From Sulfurovum sp. TSL6 (GTDB taxonomy: Bacteria; Campylobacterota; Campylobacteria; Campylobacterales; Sulfurovaceae): a stretch of 64,000 nucleotides of DNA. The notes under the pieces are model-generated. The model searched no databases. It saw only the letters and a program-made list of their open reading frames with translations, and was not told the DNA's origin. This document shows, one piece after another, positions 23,388 through 31,543 of the stretch. The position numbers and the translations under genes are program-made. Numbering within the stretch: the stretch's first letter is position 1; the number at the start of each line of letters is the position of its first letter. The stretch lies in the NCBI RefSeq assembly GCF_019972115.1, contig NZ_BPFJ01000001.1, forward strand, positions 62,001 to 126,000. The letters are read 5' to 3'.

Positions 23388-23978
23388 TTATCCACCAAAG
23401 AAACCGCCGGTACGGCTTGAAGCGCTTTTATTTCCAAAAAAACCACTTCTTTTAGCGCTTCTTTTTTTAGCTGCATCAAAACTTTTTTGACTTCTTGTAT
23501 AGGTTGAAGGAGATTTGTATCCTGCTTTTCTGTTGTTTTGGTAGTTCTGGTTACCAAAAAGCTTAGATCCTATCCAAGAACCAATGACTGCACCAGCCAT
23601 ACTCGATAGCAGTATTTCTCCCAGACCCATACCGCCTTGTTGCGACATTTGAGGATTTTGTTCTTTGGTAAGGGTAGAAGTCCCATTGTCAATCTTGGCT
23701 GCCTCTTGTGCCACCAGCGCATCCATCTCAGGCTTTGTCAATACGCGTTCTGTTCCATCGAGTTGTTTCAGTACGATACGTGTTTCCTCTGCAGGAAATT
23801 CATCTTTAATCTGGTATCTGCCCGGGGCAGTCTCCTCTATAATGACAAATGCATTTTGCGCTTTAGCTTCTTCCTGCTGTTGCTGGTTATTGCTAAAGCA
23901 ACCTGTTACACCGGTAGCTAAAAGCGTACCAAGACCAGTTGCCGTTGCCATGGTTGAAAGTTTTTTTAAATGTTTCAT
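23388..23978 (-). CDS. UPF0323 family lipoprotein
   Basis: A 196-aa predicted lipoprotein of the UPF0323 family (H. pylori HP0232 type). The signal segment ends in a VTGC lipobox (Cys27), followed by a Gln/Glu-rich linker, a small conserved domain (YQIKDEFPAEETRIVLK, ERVLTKPEMDALV), a glycine-rich helix (SSMAGAVIGSWIGSKLFG) and a Ser/Arg/Gly-rich tail with repeated GFFG. No function is known. It heads a two-gene transcript with the ATP-grasp protein. Confidence 0.88.
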   Translation of the reverse strand: MKHLKKLSTMATATGLGTLLATGVTGCFSNNQQQQEEAKAQNAFVIIEETAPGRYQIKDEFPAEETRIVLKQLDGTERVLTKPEMDALVAQEAAKIDNGTSTLTKEQNPQMSQQGGMGLGEILLSSMAGAVIGSWIGSKLFGNQNYQNNRKAGYKSPSTYTRSQKSFDAAKKRSAKRSGFFGNKSASSRTGGFFGG

Positions 23979-24005
23979 AGCATTCCCGTAATAATGATTT
24001 GGAGA

Positions 24006-24011
24006 ATCATA
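24006..24011 (-). promoter_or_regulatory. -10 box for the UPF0323/ATP-grasp transcript
   Basis: TTTGCTATGATTC on the minus strand, about 28 nt before the lipoprotein start at 23978. Confidence 0.45.
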
Positions 24012-24056
24012 GCAAAATATAATTAATAGAAAGGAGGAAAAAATGTAGGGAAAGGT

Positions 24057-24082
24057 AAAACAGAGAAGGAAGAGTTTCTCTG
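24057..24082 (-). terminator. Rho-independent terminator after ftsZ
   Basis: On the minus strand CAGAGAA (24082-24076) pairs with TTCTCTG (24067-24061) around an 8-nt loop and is followed by TTTT. It lies 30 nt after the ftsZ stop codon. Confidence 0.55.
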
Positions 24083-24111
24083 CTTTAGATCATAAAAAGG
24101 AATAGGTGTAT

Positions 24112-25257
24112 TTAGTCCATTTGCTTTCTAAGGAAAGTAGGTACATCTAAGATATCTTCATTGTCACCATTGTATCCACCTACAACCATCTTACTTCTTA
24201 CAGTATTGATGTCACAAGTGTTAGAATTTAAAAGTGTTTTTTGTTTTGTGACTGTTGGTTCAGCAACAGCATTTTTATCTTCAAATCCGGTAGCAACGAT
24301 AGTGATCTTCACTTCATCTACTTCCATATTCTCATTGGTTGTTGTACCAAAGATCACAGATGCATCTTCATCTGCACTCTCTTCAACAATACTCATCGCT
24401 TCACCGATCTCCATGATTGGATAATCAGGGTGGATGTCAAAGTGTACAAGTACACCCATAGCACCATCGATGGAGATATTGTCAAGCAGTGGAGACTCAA
24501 TAGCCGCTTTTGCTGCATCATAAGCTGCATTGGTTCCTGTACTATATCCTGCACCCATAAGAGCAAGACCTCTATGACTCATCACCGTTTTCACATCGGC
24601 AAAGTCAAGGTTGATATCATTTTCCCCATGAGAAAGAATGACTTTGGAGATACCGCCTACGGCTTGCGCAAGAATATCGTCTACCATTCTAAAGCTCTCT
24701 TTGATACCAAGGTTTTTCTCAACGATAGAAAGAAGTTTTTCATTAGGTACAACAATGATCGAATCACTCTCTCTTTTGAGTTCTTCTAAACCTTCTTTTG
24801 CAAGCTTTGTTCTTTTTCTACCTTCAAATTTAAAAGGACTTGTTACGATGGAAACAGTCAGTGCACCTACTTCTTTTGCAGCCTGTGCAATGATCGGCGC
24901 TGCACCTGTACCTGTTCCCCCACCAAGACCCGCAGAGATAAAGACAATATCTGAACCCTCAAGCATCTTTTTGATATCTTCAAAGCTTTCAAGTGCAGCT
25001 TCTCTACCCTTGTCAGGAAGCATACCTGCACCCAATCCTCTTGTGGCATTGATACCTAATTGCATTTTGTATGGTGCTAAAGAACTGTCCAGTGCTTGTG
25101 CATCCGTATTGGCAACGATCAGATCAATAGTGTTAATTCCTTCACTGATCATGTGATTGATCATGTTACCACCGCCGCCACCGACGCCGATAGCTTTGAT
25201 CTTCGCTCCATTTGTGTGACACTTTGTTTCGACGATGTCTATTTCAAACTCTTCCAT
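24112..25257 (-). CDS. ftsZ: Cell division protein FtsZ
   Basis: Tubulin-like GTPase that polymerises into the division ring. The 381-aa protein has the tubulin signature GGGTGTGAAP at 112-121, the GVGGGGGN loop at the N terminus, and a C-terminal conserved peptide (DILDVPTFLRKQMD) that binds FtsA. It follows ftsA by 36 nt and ends before a good terminator, so it is the last gene of the ppiD-like-ftsA-ftsZ run. Confidence 0.98.
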   Translation of the reverse strand: MEEFEIDIVETKCHTNGAKIKAIGVGGGGGNMINHMISEGINTIDLIVANTDAQALDSSLAPYKMQLGINATRGLGAGMLPDKGREAALESFEDIKKMLEGSDIVFISAGLGGGTGTGAAPIIAQAAKEVGALTVSIVTSPFKFEGRKRTKLAKEGLEELKRESDSIIVVPNEKLLSIVEKNLGIKESFRMVDDILAQAVGGISKVILSHGENDINLDFADVKTVMSHRGLALMGAGYSTGTNAAYDAAKAAIESPLLDNISIDGAMGVLVHFDIHPDYPIMEIGEAMSIVEESADEDASVIFGTTTNENMEVDEVKITIVATGFEDKNAVAEPTVTKQKTLLNSNTCDINTVRSKMVVGGYNGDNEDILDVPTFLRKQMD

Positions 25258-25293
25258 GTTTTCCCCCTTTATTTGATGTGTTTAAAAATACTT

Positions 25294-26694
25294 TTAAAAA
25301 AGCTGCCTTGCCCAACTGGCCAGTTTTTTAAATGGATTTTTATTTTCATGACCTAGGTCCGATAGATCATCAAATGATATATCAGCCCCTTCCTGATCTT
25401 CTTGTTTGTGTTCTTTGTGTTCTTTGTTTTCTTTCTGACTTCTCGTTGCCTGTACCTCTTCGGTATTATTTGCTGTATGACCTATCCTGATGTCCTTGAG
25501 GTTATCTTCGAACATAGCTTTTGAATGTAATAACTCTTGTTGGAAATTGATCTCATATTGTGTATGACCACCTGCTTTATAGAGCAGCAGACCCACTACC
25601 GTTGAAAATGCCGGGTCTTTGAGTTCATCAAAAAGACCATTGACATTATCTGGGTAACCTACTCTTACAGGCATACCAGTGAAGATGGCTTGTGCCAATT
25701 CTCTCATACCTTTAAGTTTTGTCATACCTCCAGTCAAGATAATACCGGCACCTATTTGCTCTTTTAATGCGGATTTCTCCAATGACTTTGACAAGATCAT
25801 GAGTGCTTCTTCTACACGTGAGAAAATAACAGAATGAACCACTTCTAAAGAGACACCATTACGACTCTCTTCATCACCAATGATAGGGAGTTCTATAATT
25901 TCATTTGAACTCTCAATAAGACTCCCATGACGCACTTTTACATTTTCAGCTATTTGCAAAGGTGTATGCAGTGCCATGGAGAGGTCATTGGTGATGTGGT
26001 TTGAACCTACTCCTAAGAAATCATTGTATCTGATGGAGTTACCCGTGTGGATGACAAGATTACTTGTTTGGCCACCCAGGTCAATGACTGCAACACCAAG
26101 TTCTTTTTCATCTTCATCCATCGTAGCAATAGCAGAAGCATAACCGCTTAAGACAATACCATCTATCTCAACACCTGCTGAACGTACTGCTTTTTTAAGA
26201 TTAGAAAGATTTGATTTTTGTGTCATGATGATATTGACATCTACTTCCATACGACTTGCATTCATACCGAACGGATCTTCAATGAAGTCTTGATCGTCTA
26301 CTCTAAAGTTGTAAGGCAATACATGGATAATATCATATTCAGTGGGTACGTTTGCATTGTAAAGTGCTGTTTGCATCACACGATTGATCTCTTTAATGGA
26401 GATGTCTTTATGTGGGATGTTGACAATACCCGTAGAGTTAAGACTCTTGGCATAGGCATTTGAAATAGAAACCGTTGCAGAAGAAATGTTACTCCCTGCT
26501 ATACGTTTTGCATCGCTAATGGCTTTTTTGATAGATTTAGAAGCAAGTTCTATGTTGGTGATCGCACCTTTCTTAACCCCTTGGGATTTAGAGATGCCAT
26601 GTCCTTGAATGGTGACTTCAGAGTCTTCGATTTCAGCGATGATAGCGCATATCTTAGTGGAACCGATATCAATAGCTAAAACTGTGTCACTCAA
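25294..26694 (-). CDS. ftsA: Cell division protein FtsA
   Basis: Actin-like ATPase that tethers FtsZ filaments to the membrane and recruits the divisome. The 466-aa protein begins with AIDIGSTKICAII (phosphate-1 loop), has AVIDLGGQTSN as phosphate-2 and GAGIILTGGMTKLKG as the adenosine motif, and ends in an amphipathic helix (KNPFKKLASWARQLF) for membrane binding. The segment just before it (about 400-450) is a long charged linker. It overlaps the upstream PpiD-like gene by 4 nt. Confidence 0.97.
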   Translation of the reverse strand: MSDTVLAIDIGSTKICAIIAEIEDSEVTIQGHGISKSQGVKKGAITNIELASKSIKKAISDAKRIAGSNISSATVSISNAYAKSLNSTGIVNIPHKDISIKEINRVMQTALYNANVPTEYDIIHVLPYNFRVDDQDFIEDPFGMNASRMEVDVNIIMTQKSNLSNLKKAVRSAGVEIDGIVLSGYASAIATMDEDEKELGVAVIDLGGQTSNLVIHTGNSIRYNDFLGVGSNHITNDLSMALHTPLQIAENVKVRHGSLIESSNEIIELPIIGDEESRNGVSLEVVHSVIFSRVEEALMILSKSLEKSALKEQIGAGIILTGGMTKLKGMRELAQAIFTGMPVRVGYPDNVNGLFDELKDPAFSTVVGLLLYKAGGHTQYEINFQQELLHSKAMFEDNLKDIRIGHTANNTEEVQATRSQKENKEHKEHKQEDQEGADISFDDLSDLGHENKNPFKKLASWARQLF

Positions 26695-28166
26695 TTTGTC
26701 AGCCCTCCCATATAGACTTCTGTAGGATATTGTTTATCTAACATCTTAATCAGGTTCGATTCAAATGTACTTTGCTTAAGTTTACTTGCAGTCTGTTTAA
26801 CAAAATCTGTCTGATTTGCATCCATCGGAAGCAGTTTTTGTTCTAAGATATTATAAACTATAACCTTGTCGAATACGCTTATGATACCTTTTTCTTTTGA
26901 TGATGTAAAGAGTTTTTGTAAAAATTGTAAACTTTCTTGGGTATTTAATGGATTTAGGTTGACATTTTCTTCTAATTTGACAAAATCTGAGATGATCGCA
27001 TCGTTCTGATCAAAGTTTTTAAGTGTTGACTCTGCCAAGGTTAAAAGCGCCTCTTTTTTAGCCTGCTTTTCATAAAGTACTGTCACTTCTTCTTTGGCCT
27101 CTTCATAGGTTTTTACCCTTGGTAATACAATGTTCTCTATTTTTACCGTTACATAGGCATCTGCAACGACTTTTGGCTTAAGTATATCTCCCACGGATTT
27201 TTCTTTCAAGGCACTCCATACTTCTTCTGTAAGCTTGGTATCACCCATTGGAAGGGTGATCTTCTCACTGTTGTCCAGGGTCCCTTTTTTAAATGCGATA
27301 TAGGCTTTTTGTGCTGTTTTTTTTGTTTTCTTTATTTTAAGATCTTTGGTTACCAATACTTTGGCTTCTTCGAAAGGGAGTTGTTTCCCTGTTCCATCTG
27401 TATAGTTGAAGCTGTTTGCCTCATAGTGTGCTCTTATTTCATCCTCAGTGACAGCTGTATTTTGACTTTGTGTCCATACGACAGAGAGGTCATACATTTG
27501 CGGTGTCAAAAAGTTCTCTTTTTGCATCTCCCAGTAGGCTTTGACTTTTGTTTCATCAATAACGAAGTTAAGGTCAGCGTTTGTCAATACTTTGTATGCC
27601 AACTTGTCACTTACATTCATCGCTGCAGAAATAGCTTCTTCCTCAAGTGGCAAAGTACCCACGGCAAGTAATGAAAATGTTTTTTCCAGGATAAGTTCTT
27701 CTCTGAGCGTCTCTTCGAAGGCATTGGCTCTAAGTCTTTGACTTTTAAGGTAACCGTCATAGATCTCTTTAACGAAAACACCATCTTTTTGGAAGGCTCT
27801 GATCTCTTGTAATTTCTGTGCTACTTCAGCATCTGAAACAATGATACCCAGGTCTTTTGCAAAGTTCAGGATCTTGGCCTGTGTTGCCAGTCTGGCGAAT
27901 GCCTGTTTGATCAGTCCCATCTCTTGGGCTTTTTTATCATCAAGTTGACCTTGCATTGCTTGATTGTATTGGTTGTATATATTGCTGTAAACCATGTTGA
28001 GTTTTGTTTGTTTGATCTCAATGTCACCTACTTTTGCAACATTCCCGGCTTTGGAACCAAAATTGTAACTTCCCCAACCTACAAAACCTGCACCAATAAA
28101 TGCGATTGTTGCTACCCAGATTGTCCATACCAGGTATTTATTGTGTTTTTGCATCCAACTAATCAT
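26691..28166 (-). CDS. PpiD/SurA-like membrane-anchored peptidyl-prolyl isomerase
   Basis: A 491-aa periplasmic folding factor of the PpiD type. One TM anchor (about 14-32) is followed by a SurA-like N-terminal chaperone domain (VAKVGDIEIKQTKLNMVY onward), a central region where parvulin would be expected, and a C-terminal helical part. The parvulin motifs are weak, so it may act mainly as a chaperone. It overlaps ftsA by 4 nt. The same gene order (ppiD-like, ftsA, ftsZ) is known from Campylobacter and Helicobacter. Confidence 0.82.
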   Translation of the reverse strand: MISWMQKHNKYLVWTIWVATIAFIGAGFVGWGSYNFGSKAGNVAKVGDIEIKQTKLNMVYSNIYNQYNQAMQGQLDDKKAQEMGLIKQAFARLATQAKILNFAKDLGIIVSDAEVAQKLQEIRAFQKDGVFVKEIYDGYLKSQRLRANAFEETLREELILEKTFSLLAVGTLPLEEEAISAAMNVSDKLAYKVLTNADLNFVIDETKVKAYWEMQKENFLTPQMYDLSVVWTQSQNTAVTEDEIRAHYEANSFNYTDGTGKQLPFEEAKVLVTKDLKIKKTKKTAQKAYIAFKKGTLDNSEKITLPMGDTKLTEEVWSALKEKSVGDILKPKVVADAYVTVKIENIVLPRVKTYEEAKEEVTVLYEKQAKKEALLTLAESTLKNFDQNDAIISDFVKLEENVNLNPLNTQESLQFLQKLFTSSKEKGIISVFDKVIVYNILEQKLLPMDANQTDFVKQTASKLKQSTFESNLIKMLDKQYPTEVYMGGLTN

Positions 28167-28287
28167 ACTTCATCTACCTTCAATCGAAAAATTTGTAATA
28201 TTCTATCTAAAATAAGCTTATCGCTAATGAATTGAAAGTGTGAAAAGAGTATCTCTAATCAAAATAGTAAAATGATGCTAAAGAAGT

Positions 28288-29523
28288 TTACTTTTTAAAG
28301 AAACTACGGTTTTCTTTTTTTAAACGGTGATAGTGTTTTTCAGCTCTTTTGATGCCAAATTCCATGGCCTCTTTGTACAATTGTTCAGCCTTTTTTTTGT
28401 CTTTGCCTGTACCTATGGCATGTTCATAAAATTGTGCTAGATCACAGAGTGCTTCAGGATAGTCTTCAAGGGCTAAATTATGCATCTGTGTAAATGCTTC
28501 AGGTATGTCTTTAGTGAGTAAAACACCCTTGAAAAGTTCTCTGCCCAACATAAACTGTGCAAATTTTGATTCTGTTGCAGCGCAGACAAGCAGTAGTTGT
28601 GCTGCTTCAGTCTCTTTGTTCTCTTCACTTAACTTGTTGATATAAGTGAGCGTTTCTTCTATCTCTTCTTCGGTATACCCATCCTGAGAGATCTTTCTTA
28701 AGAGGTTTTCTACGGAATCAAACTTTTCATAGGTGCTTTCTCTAGGTGGATATTGTTTTTTCATAGTGTTAAGTTTTTGGTCAATGTAAGGAATGGCTTT
28801 GTAGTGGTATGAACGTGTTTCTTCTTCTGTCTGAATAACAGGCTTTAGCTCTTTGAGGAGTTCATCTTTAGAAGGCATCTCTTTTTCTATGAAGGTCTCA
28901 GTCTCTGTTGTAAATATTTCTCCAGTTGGAGTCTCTTTTGTTATTGGCGCTTCTTTGCTCTCTTCAGCATCAAAAAAAGTATCTCTAGCTATAGGGTGGG
29001 TATGGGTACTTGGTTGGCTTGTTTCTTTTGGAGATTCAAAGAAAGTATCTTTTGAAGTATGTGCAACATCCAATTCAATGTTGTCAGTCAGTACATGATC
29101 AACGTCAATATTGAGAAGTGCATCAAAATCACTATGATCGACTTTTTTTGTTTCGACTTTTGTTTGAACTGGAAGTTCATCAAGAAGAAAATCATTAATA
29201 TCGATCTCTTGAGGTTTTTCATTGGCGTTTGATGTGACAAAAAGATCGAACTCATCTATAATGGCTTGCTCTTCTGCGGCCATTGCAGCTTGTGCTTTTT
29301 GTGATGTTCTTTGAAGGATGTTGTCTGTAGGTGTTTCAATATATTGGTTAATAAGCCCTTGTGCCTTTGCATAGTTCTCAGCCTGAATTGCTGTAACGAT
29401 CTCTTGAATTTTCAGATCTGTTTTAAGCAGTGCCAACTTTAAAACCTGAAGCTGGATGGTCTCCACATCCGTGATGGAAATAGCATGGTTAATGATACTT
29501 AATCTTTTCTGCGTCTGATTCAT
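28288..29523 (-). CDS. Sel1-type repeat protein with long acidic linker (unknown)
   Basis: A 411-aa cytoplasmic protein without a signal peptide. The N-terminal 60 residues are helical (IQLQVLKLALLKTDLKIQE). A Glu/Thr-rich disordered linker of about 150 residues contains two similar short motifs, KDTFFESPKE and RDTFFDAEE. The C-terminal 130 residues have Sel1/TPR-like helices ending in ALCDLAQFYEHAIGTGKDKKKAEQLYKEA-type repeats. Sel1 proteins are adaptors; the partner is unknown. A single-gene unit between the ftsZ cluster and the aldolase. Confidence 0.65.
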   Translation of the reverse strand: MNQTQKRLSIINHAISITDVETIQLQVLKLALLKTDLKIQEIVTAIQAENYAKAQGLINQYIETPTDNILQRTSQKAQAAMAAEEQAIIDEFDLFVTSNANEKPQEIDINDFLLDELPVQTKVETKKVDHSDFDALLNIDVDHVLTDNIELDVAHTSKDTFFESPKETSQPSTHTHPIARDTFFDAEESKEAPITKETPTGEIFTTETETFIEKEMPSKDELLKELKPVIQTEEETRSYHYKAIPYIDQKLNTMKKQYPPRESTYEKFDSVENLLRKISQDGYTEEEIEETLTYINKLSEENKETEAAQLLLVCAATESKFAQFMLGRELFKGVLLTKDIPEAFTQMHNLALEDYPEALCDLAQFYEHAIGTGKDKKKAEQLYKEAMEFGIKRAEKHYHRLKKENRSFFKK

Positions 29524-29675
29524 ATCAGGTGTCCTATGTTTGATTGTATTTGGAGGAGTATAACAAAAGTATGCTTTACAGAAGTGTTGACACTTGAAGA
29601 GTCGCTATGGGTATGGACTGTCTATGAAGTGTGAAGATAACTACTTTATAAACAGCAAGAAGAAGGAACCATGGT

Positions 29676-30251
29676 TTACAGATTGGCTGATAAAGCCAAT
29701 AATCTGCAAGAGTTTTCTAAAATAGAGATCTTTTTTGCCATTTCTGTGATGTCCCTGTCATAAGAGATAAGACCAAAACCTTTGATAAGAAGAAGATGTG
29801 TGTCATGCTTTTGGAAAAACTGTGGGATCTCATAGGGTGCACGTTCCATCCAATCATCTATGTTTTTGGGATCATATACGATGATCTCACCCAGGACTTT
29901 TTGTCCAAAGTAGTCTTGCGGAGAGACTTTACCATGTTTGAGTGAGTATGCTGTTGCATAAGGAGGCATAGTATAACAGACATATTTGGCATTGGGGATG
30001 GTTTCATAGATATGTTCATGTATGTGCACATCTGCATTTGCCATACTCCAGCGATAGTCTCTCTTTTGACAATCAAGTTTTACCAGTGATTCTTCAGTAA
30101 ATTCATCTAAGATCGTATCTTTAGAGTTGATGATAAATCCACTGCTGCTTACTCTTGCTGAGATGGAGCCATGATAGACACCAAAGAAGTTTTTGTTAAA
30201 CAGAGAGAGTGAAACATGTTTAATGTCTTCGATGAGATGCTTATCTACCAT
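29676..30251 (-). CDS. Class II aldolase/adducin-family protein
   Basis: A 191-aa protein with the class II aldolase/adducin fold. It has an N-terminal FFGVYHGSISARV segment where sugar-phosphate aldolases have the G-N-x-S phosphate loop, and HIHEHIYETIP in place of the usual H-x-H zinc site. YVCYTMPPYATAYSL and LLIKGFGLISYDRD are also family-like. The Gly-Asn is changed to Gly-Ser and the third His is not obvious, so substrate and activity are uncertain. It is divergent from rsmH. Confidence 0.75.
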   Translation of the reverse strand: MVDKHLIEDIKHVSLSLFNKNFFGVYHGSISARVSSSGFIINSKDTILDEFTEESLVKLDCQKRDYRWSMANADVHIHEHIYETIPNAKYVCYTMPPYATAYSLKHGKVSPQDYFGQKVLGEIIVYDPKNIDDWMERAPYEIPQFFQKHDTHLLLIKGFGLISYDRDITEMAKKISILENSCRLLALSANL

Positions 30252-30330
30252 TTTAAGTAACCTTTAGTTAGGAATATTTCGGTATTATATCATTAAAATA
30301 TTTCAAACTATGATGCAATGAAGGAAACAC

Positions 30331-31266
30331 ATGGAAACACCTCACATACCTGTACTTTTAAATGAAGTGTTGGAAAGTTTTAAAGGTGTGGGTGAAGGTT
30401 ATTTTGTTGATTGTACGCTTGGTTATGCGGGGCATAGTTCTGAAATACTGGCCAAATATAAAAATTTGAAACATATAGGAATTGACAGGGATGATGAGGC
30501 TTTGGCTTTTTCTAAAAAACGTCTAAAACCTTATGAGGAACGCAGTACACTTTACAAGGGTACATTTGCAACTGTGTTCCCTACATTGAAAGAAAGCCCG
30601 ATCGTAGCAGTGTTGGCAGATTTTGGTGTCTCCTCTTTGCAACTGGATAAACAGGACAGGGGCTTTTCTTTTACTTCTGAAACATTGGATATGCGGATGG
30701 ATGCATCTTCAGCACTCTCAGCGTATGAAGTAGTGAATGAATACCCTAAAGAAAAACTGGAATATATCTTTGATGTGTATGGTGAAGTACGTTCCTTTAA
30801 AAGATTGGCATCTGCTGTGGTTGAAGCAAGAGCACAAGCGCCTATCAACTCTGCTAAAGAGTTAAGCGAGATCGCAAAAACCGTTATCCCTGCAGGAGGA
30901 AAGATACACCCTGCAACTCTGATGTTTCAGGCTATCCGTATAGAAGTAAATAATGAACTGGGTGAAATAGAAGGATTACTGGATGCTTTGGAACAAAAGC
31001 ATGTGAAGGGGGAAGTGGTTTCTCTCATCTCTTTTCATTCTCTAGAAGACCGTCTGGTCAAGAACCGTTTTAAAAAATGGGCACAAAATTGTATTTGTGA
31101 TCCCCAGGCAATGCGCTGTACCTGTGGTAAAAATCATGCTTTAGGTAAAGCATTTTCTTCCAAGCCTGTGACAGCAAGCAAAGAGGAACTGAAGGTAAAT
31201 CCACGAAGCAGATCTGCAAAACTGAGAAGTTTCAGGTTTAAAAAAGACAGTGTTGATGGCAAGTAA
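30331..31266 (+). CDS. rsmH: 16S rRNA m4C1402 methyltransferase RsmH
   Basis: Methylates N4 of C1402 in 16S rRNA at the ribosomal P site. The 311-aa protein begins with HIPVLLNEVLESF, has the SAM loop DCTLGYAGHS, the LADFGVSSLQLD catalytic block and MRMDAS, and ends with the SFHSLEDRLVKNRFK and C-terminal RSRSAKLR motifs. A TATGAT box lies about 20 nt upstream. The next gene, an FtsL-like protein, overlaps it by 11 nt, the usual rsmH-ftsL arrangement. Confidence 0.97.
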   Translation: METPHIPVLLNEVLESFKGVGEGYFVDCTLGYAGHSSEILAKYKNLKHIGIDRDDEALAFSKKRLKPYEERSTLYKGTFATVFPTLKESPIVAVLADFGVSSLQLDKQDRGFSFTSETLDMRMDASSALSAYEVVNEYPKEKLEYIFDVYGEVRSFKRLASAVVEARAQAPINSAKELSEIAKTVIPAGGKIHPATLMFQAIRIEVNNELGEIEGLLDALEQKHVKGEVVSLISFHSLEDRLVKNRFKKWAQNCICDPQAMRCTCGKNHALGKAFSSKPVTASKEELKVNPRSRSAKLRSFRFKKDSVDGK

Positions 31267-31525
31267 AAAGAAACAGCTGAAGCCTAACGGTATAACTTTT
31301 GGTATGGCAATGGTCATATTAATGTCTGTAGCCATTGTTTTGATCTTGACAACCATTAAGATCTACTTGAGCAATCAGATCTATTATGAGAGTAAAGTGG
31401 TGAACAAAATGAAACGTGAAGTTTCAGTACTGAAGGCGGAAAAAGTGATGCTTGAACAAAGTGTTGAGGCCTTGAAGTTTAAGAATAGAGTTACAGATAC
31501 CATCTTTGTCATAAAGGAAAATTGA
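31256..31525 (+). CDS. FtsL-like single-pass membrane protein
   Basis: An 89-aa protein with a basic N terminus (MASKKKQLKP), one TM helix (about 16-38) and a C-terminal coiled coil (KVVNKMKREVSVLKAEKVML). This size and layout, directly after rsmH with an 11-nt overlap, match the divisome protein FtsL, which is very divergent in sequence. The start is ATG 31256; GTG 31250 and TTG 31253 lie just upstream. The identification rests on position and topology. Confidence 0.65.
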   Translation: MASKKKQLKPNGITFGMAMVILMSVAIVLILTTIKIYLSNQIYYESKVVNKMKREVSVLKAEKVMLEQSVEALKFKNRVTDTIFVIKEN

Positions 31526-31543
31526 CGATGGGAATACAACAAT

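Noticed and set aside
24638-25156. 172-aa plus-strand frame opposite ftsZ
   Set aside because: ftsZ is certain on the other strand; the frame is a shadow with no motifs.
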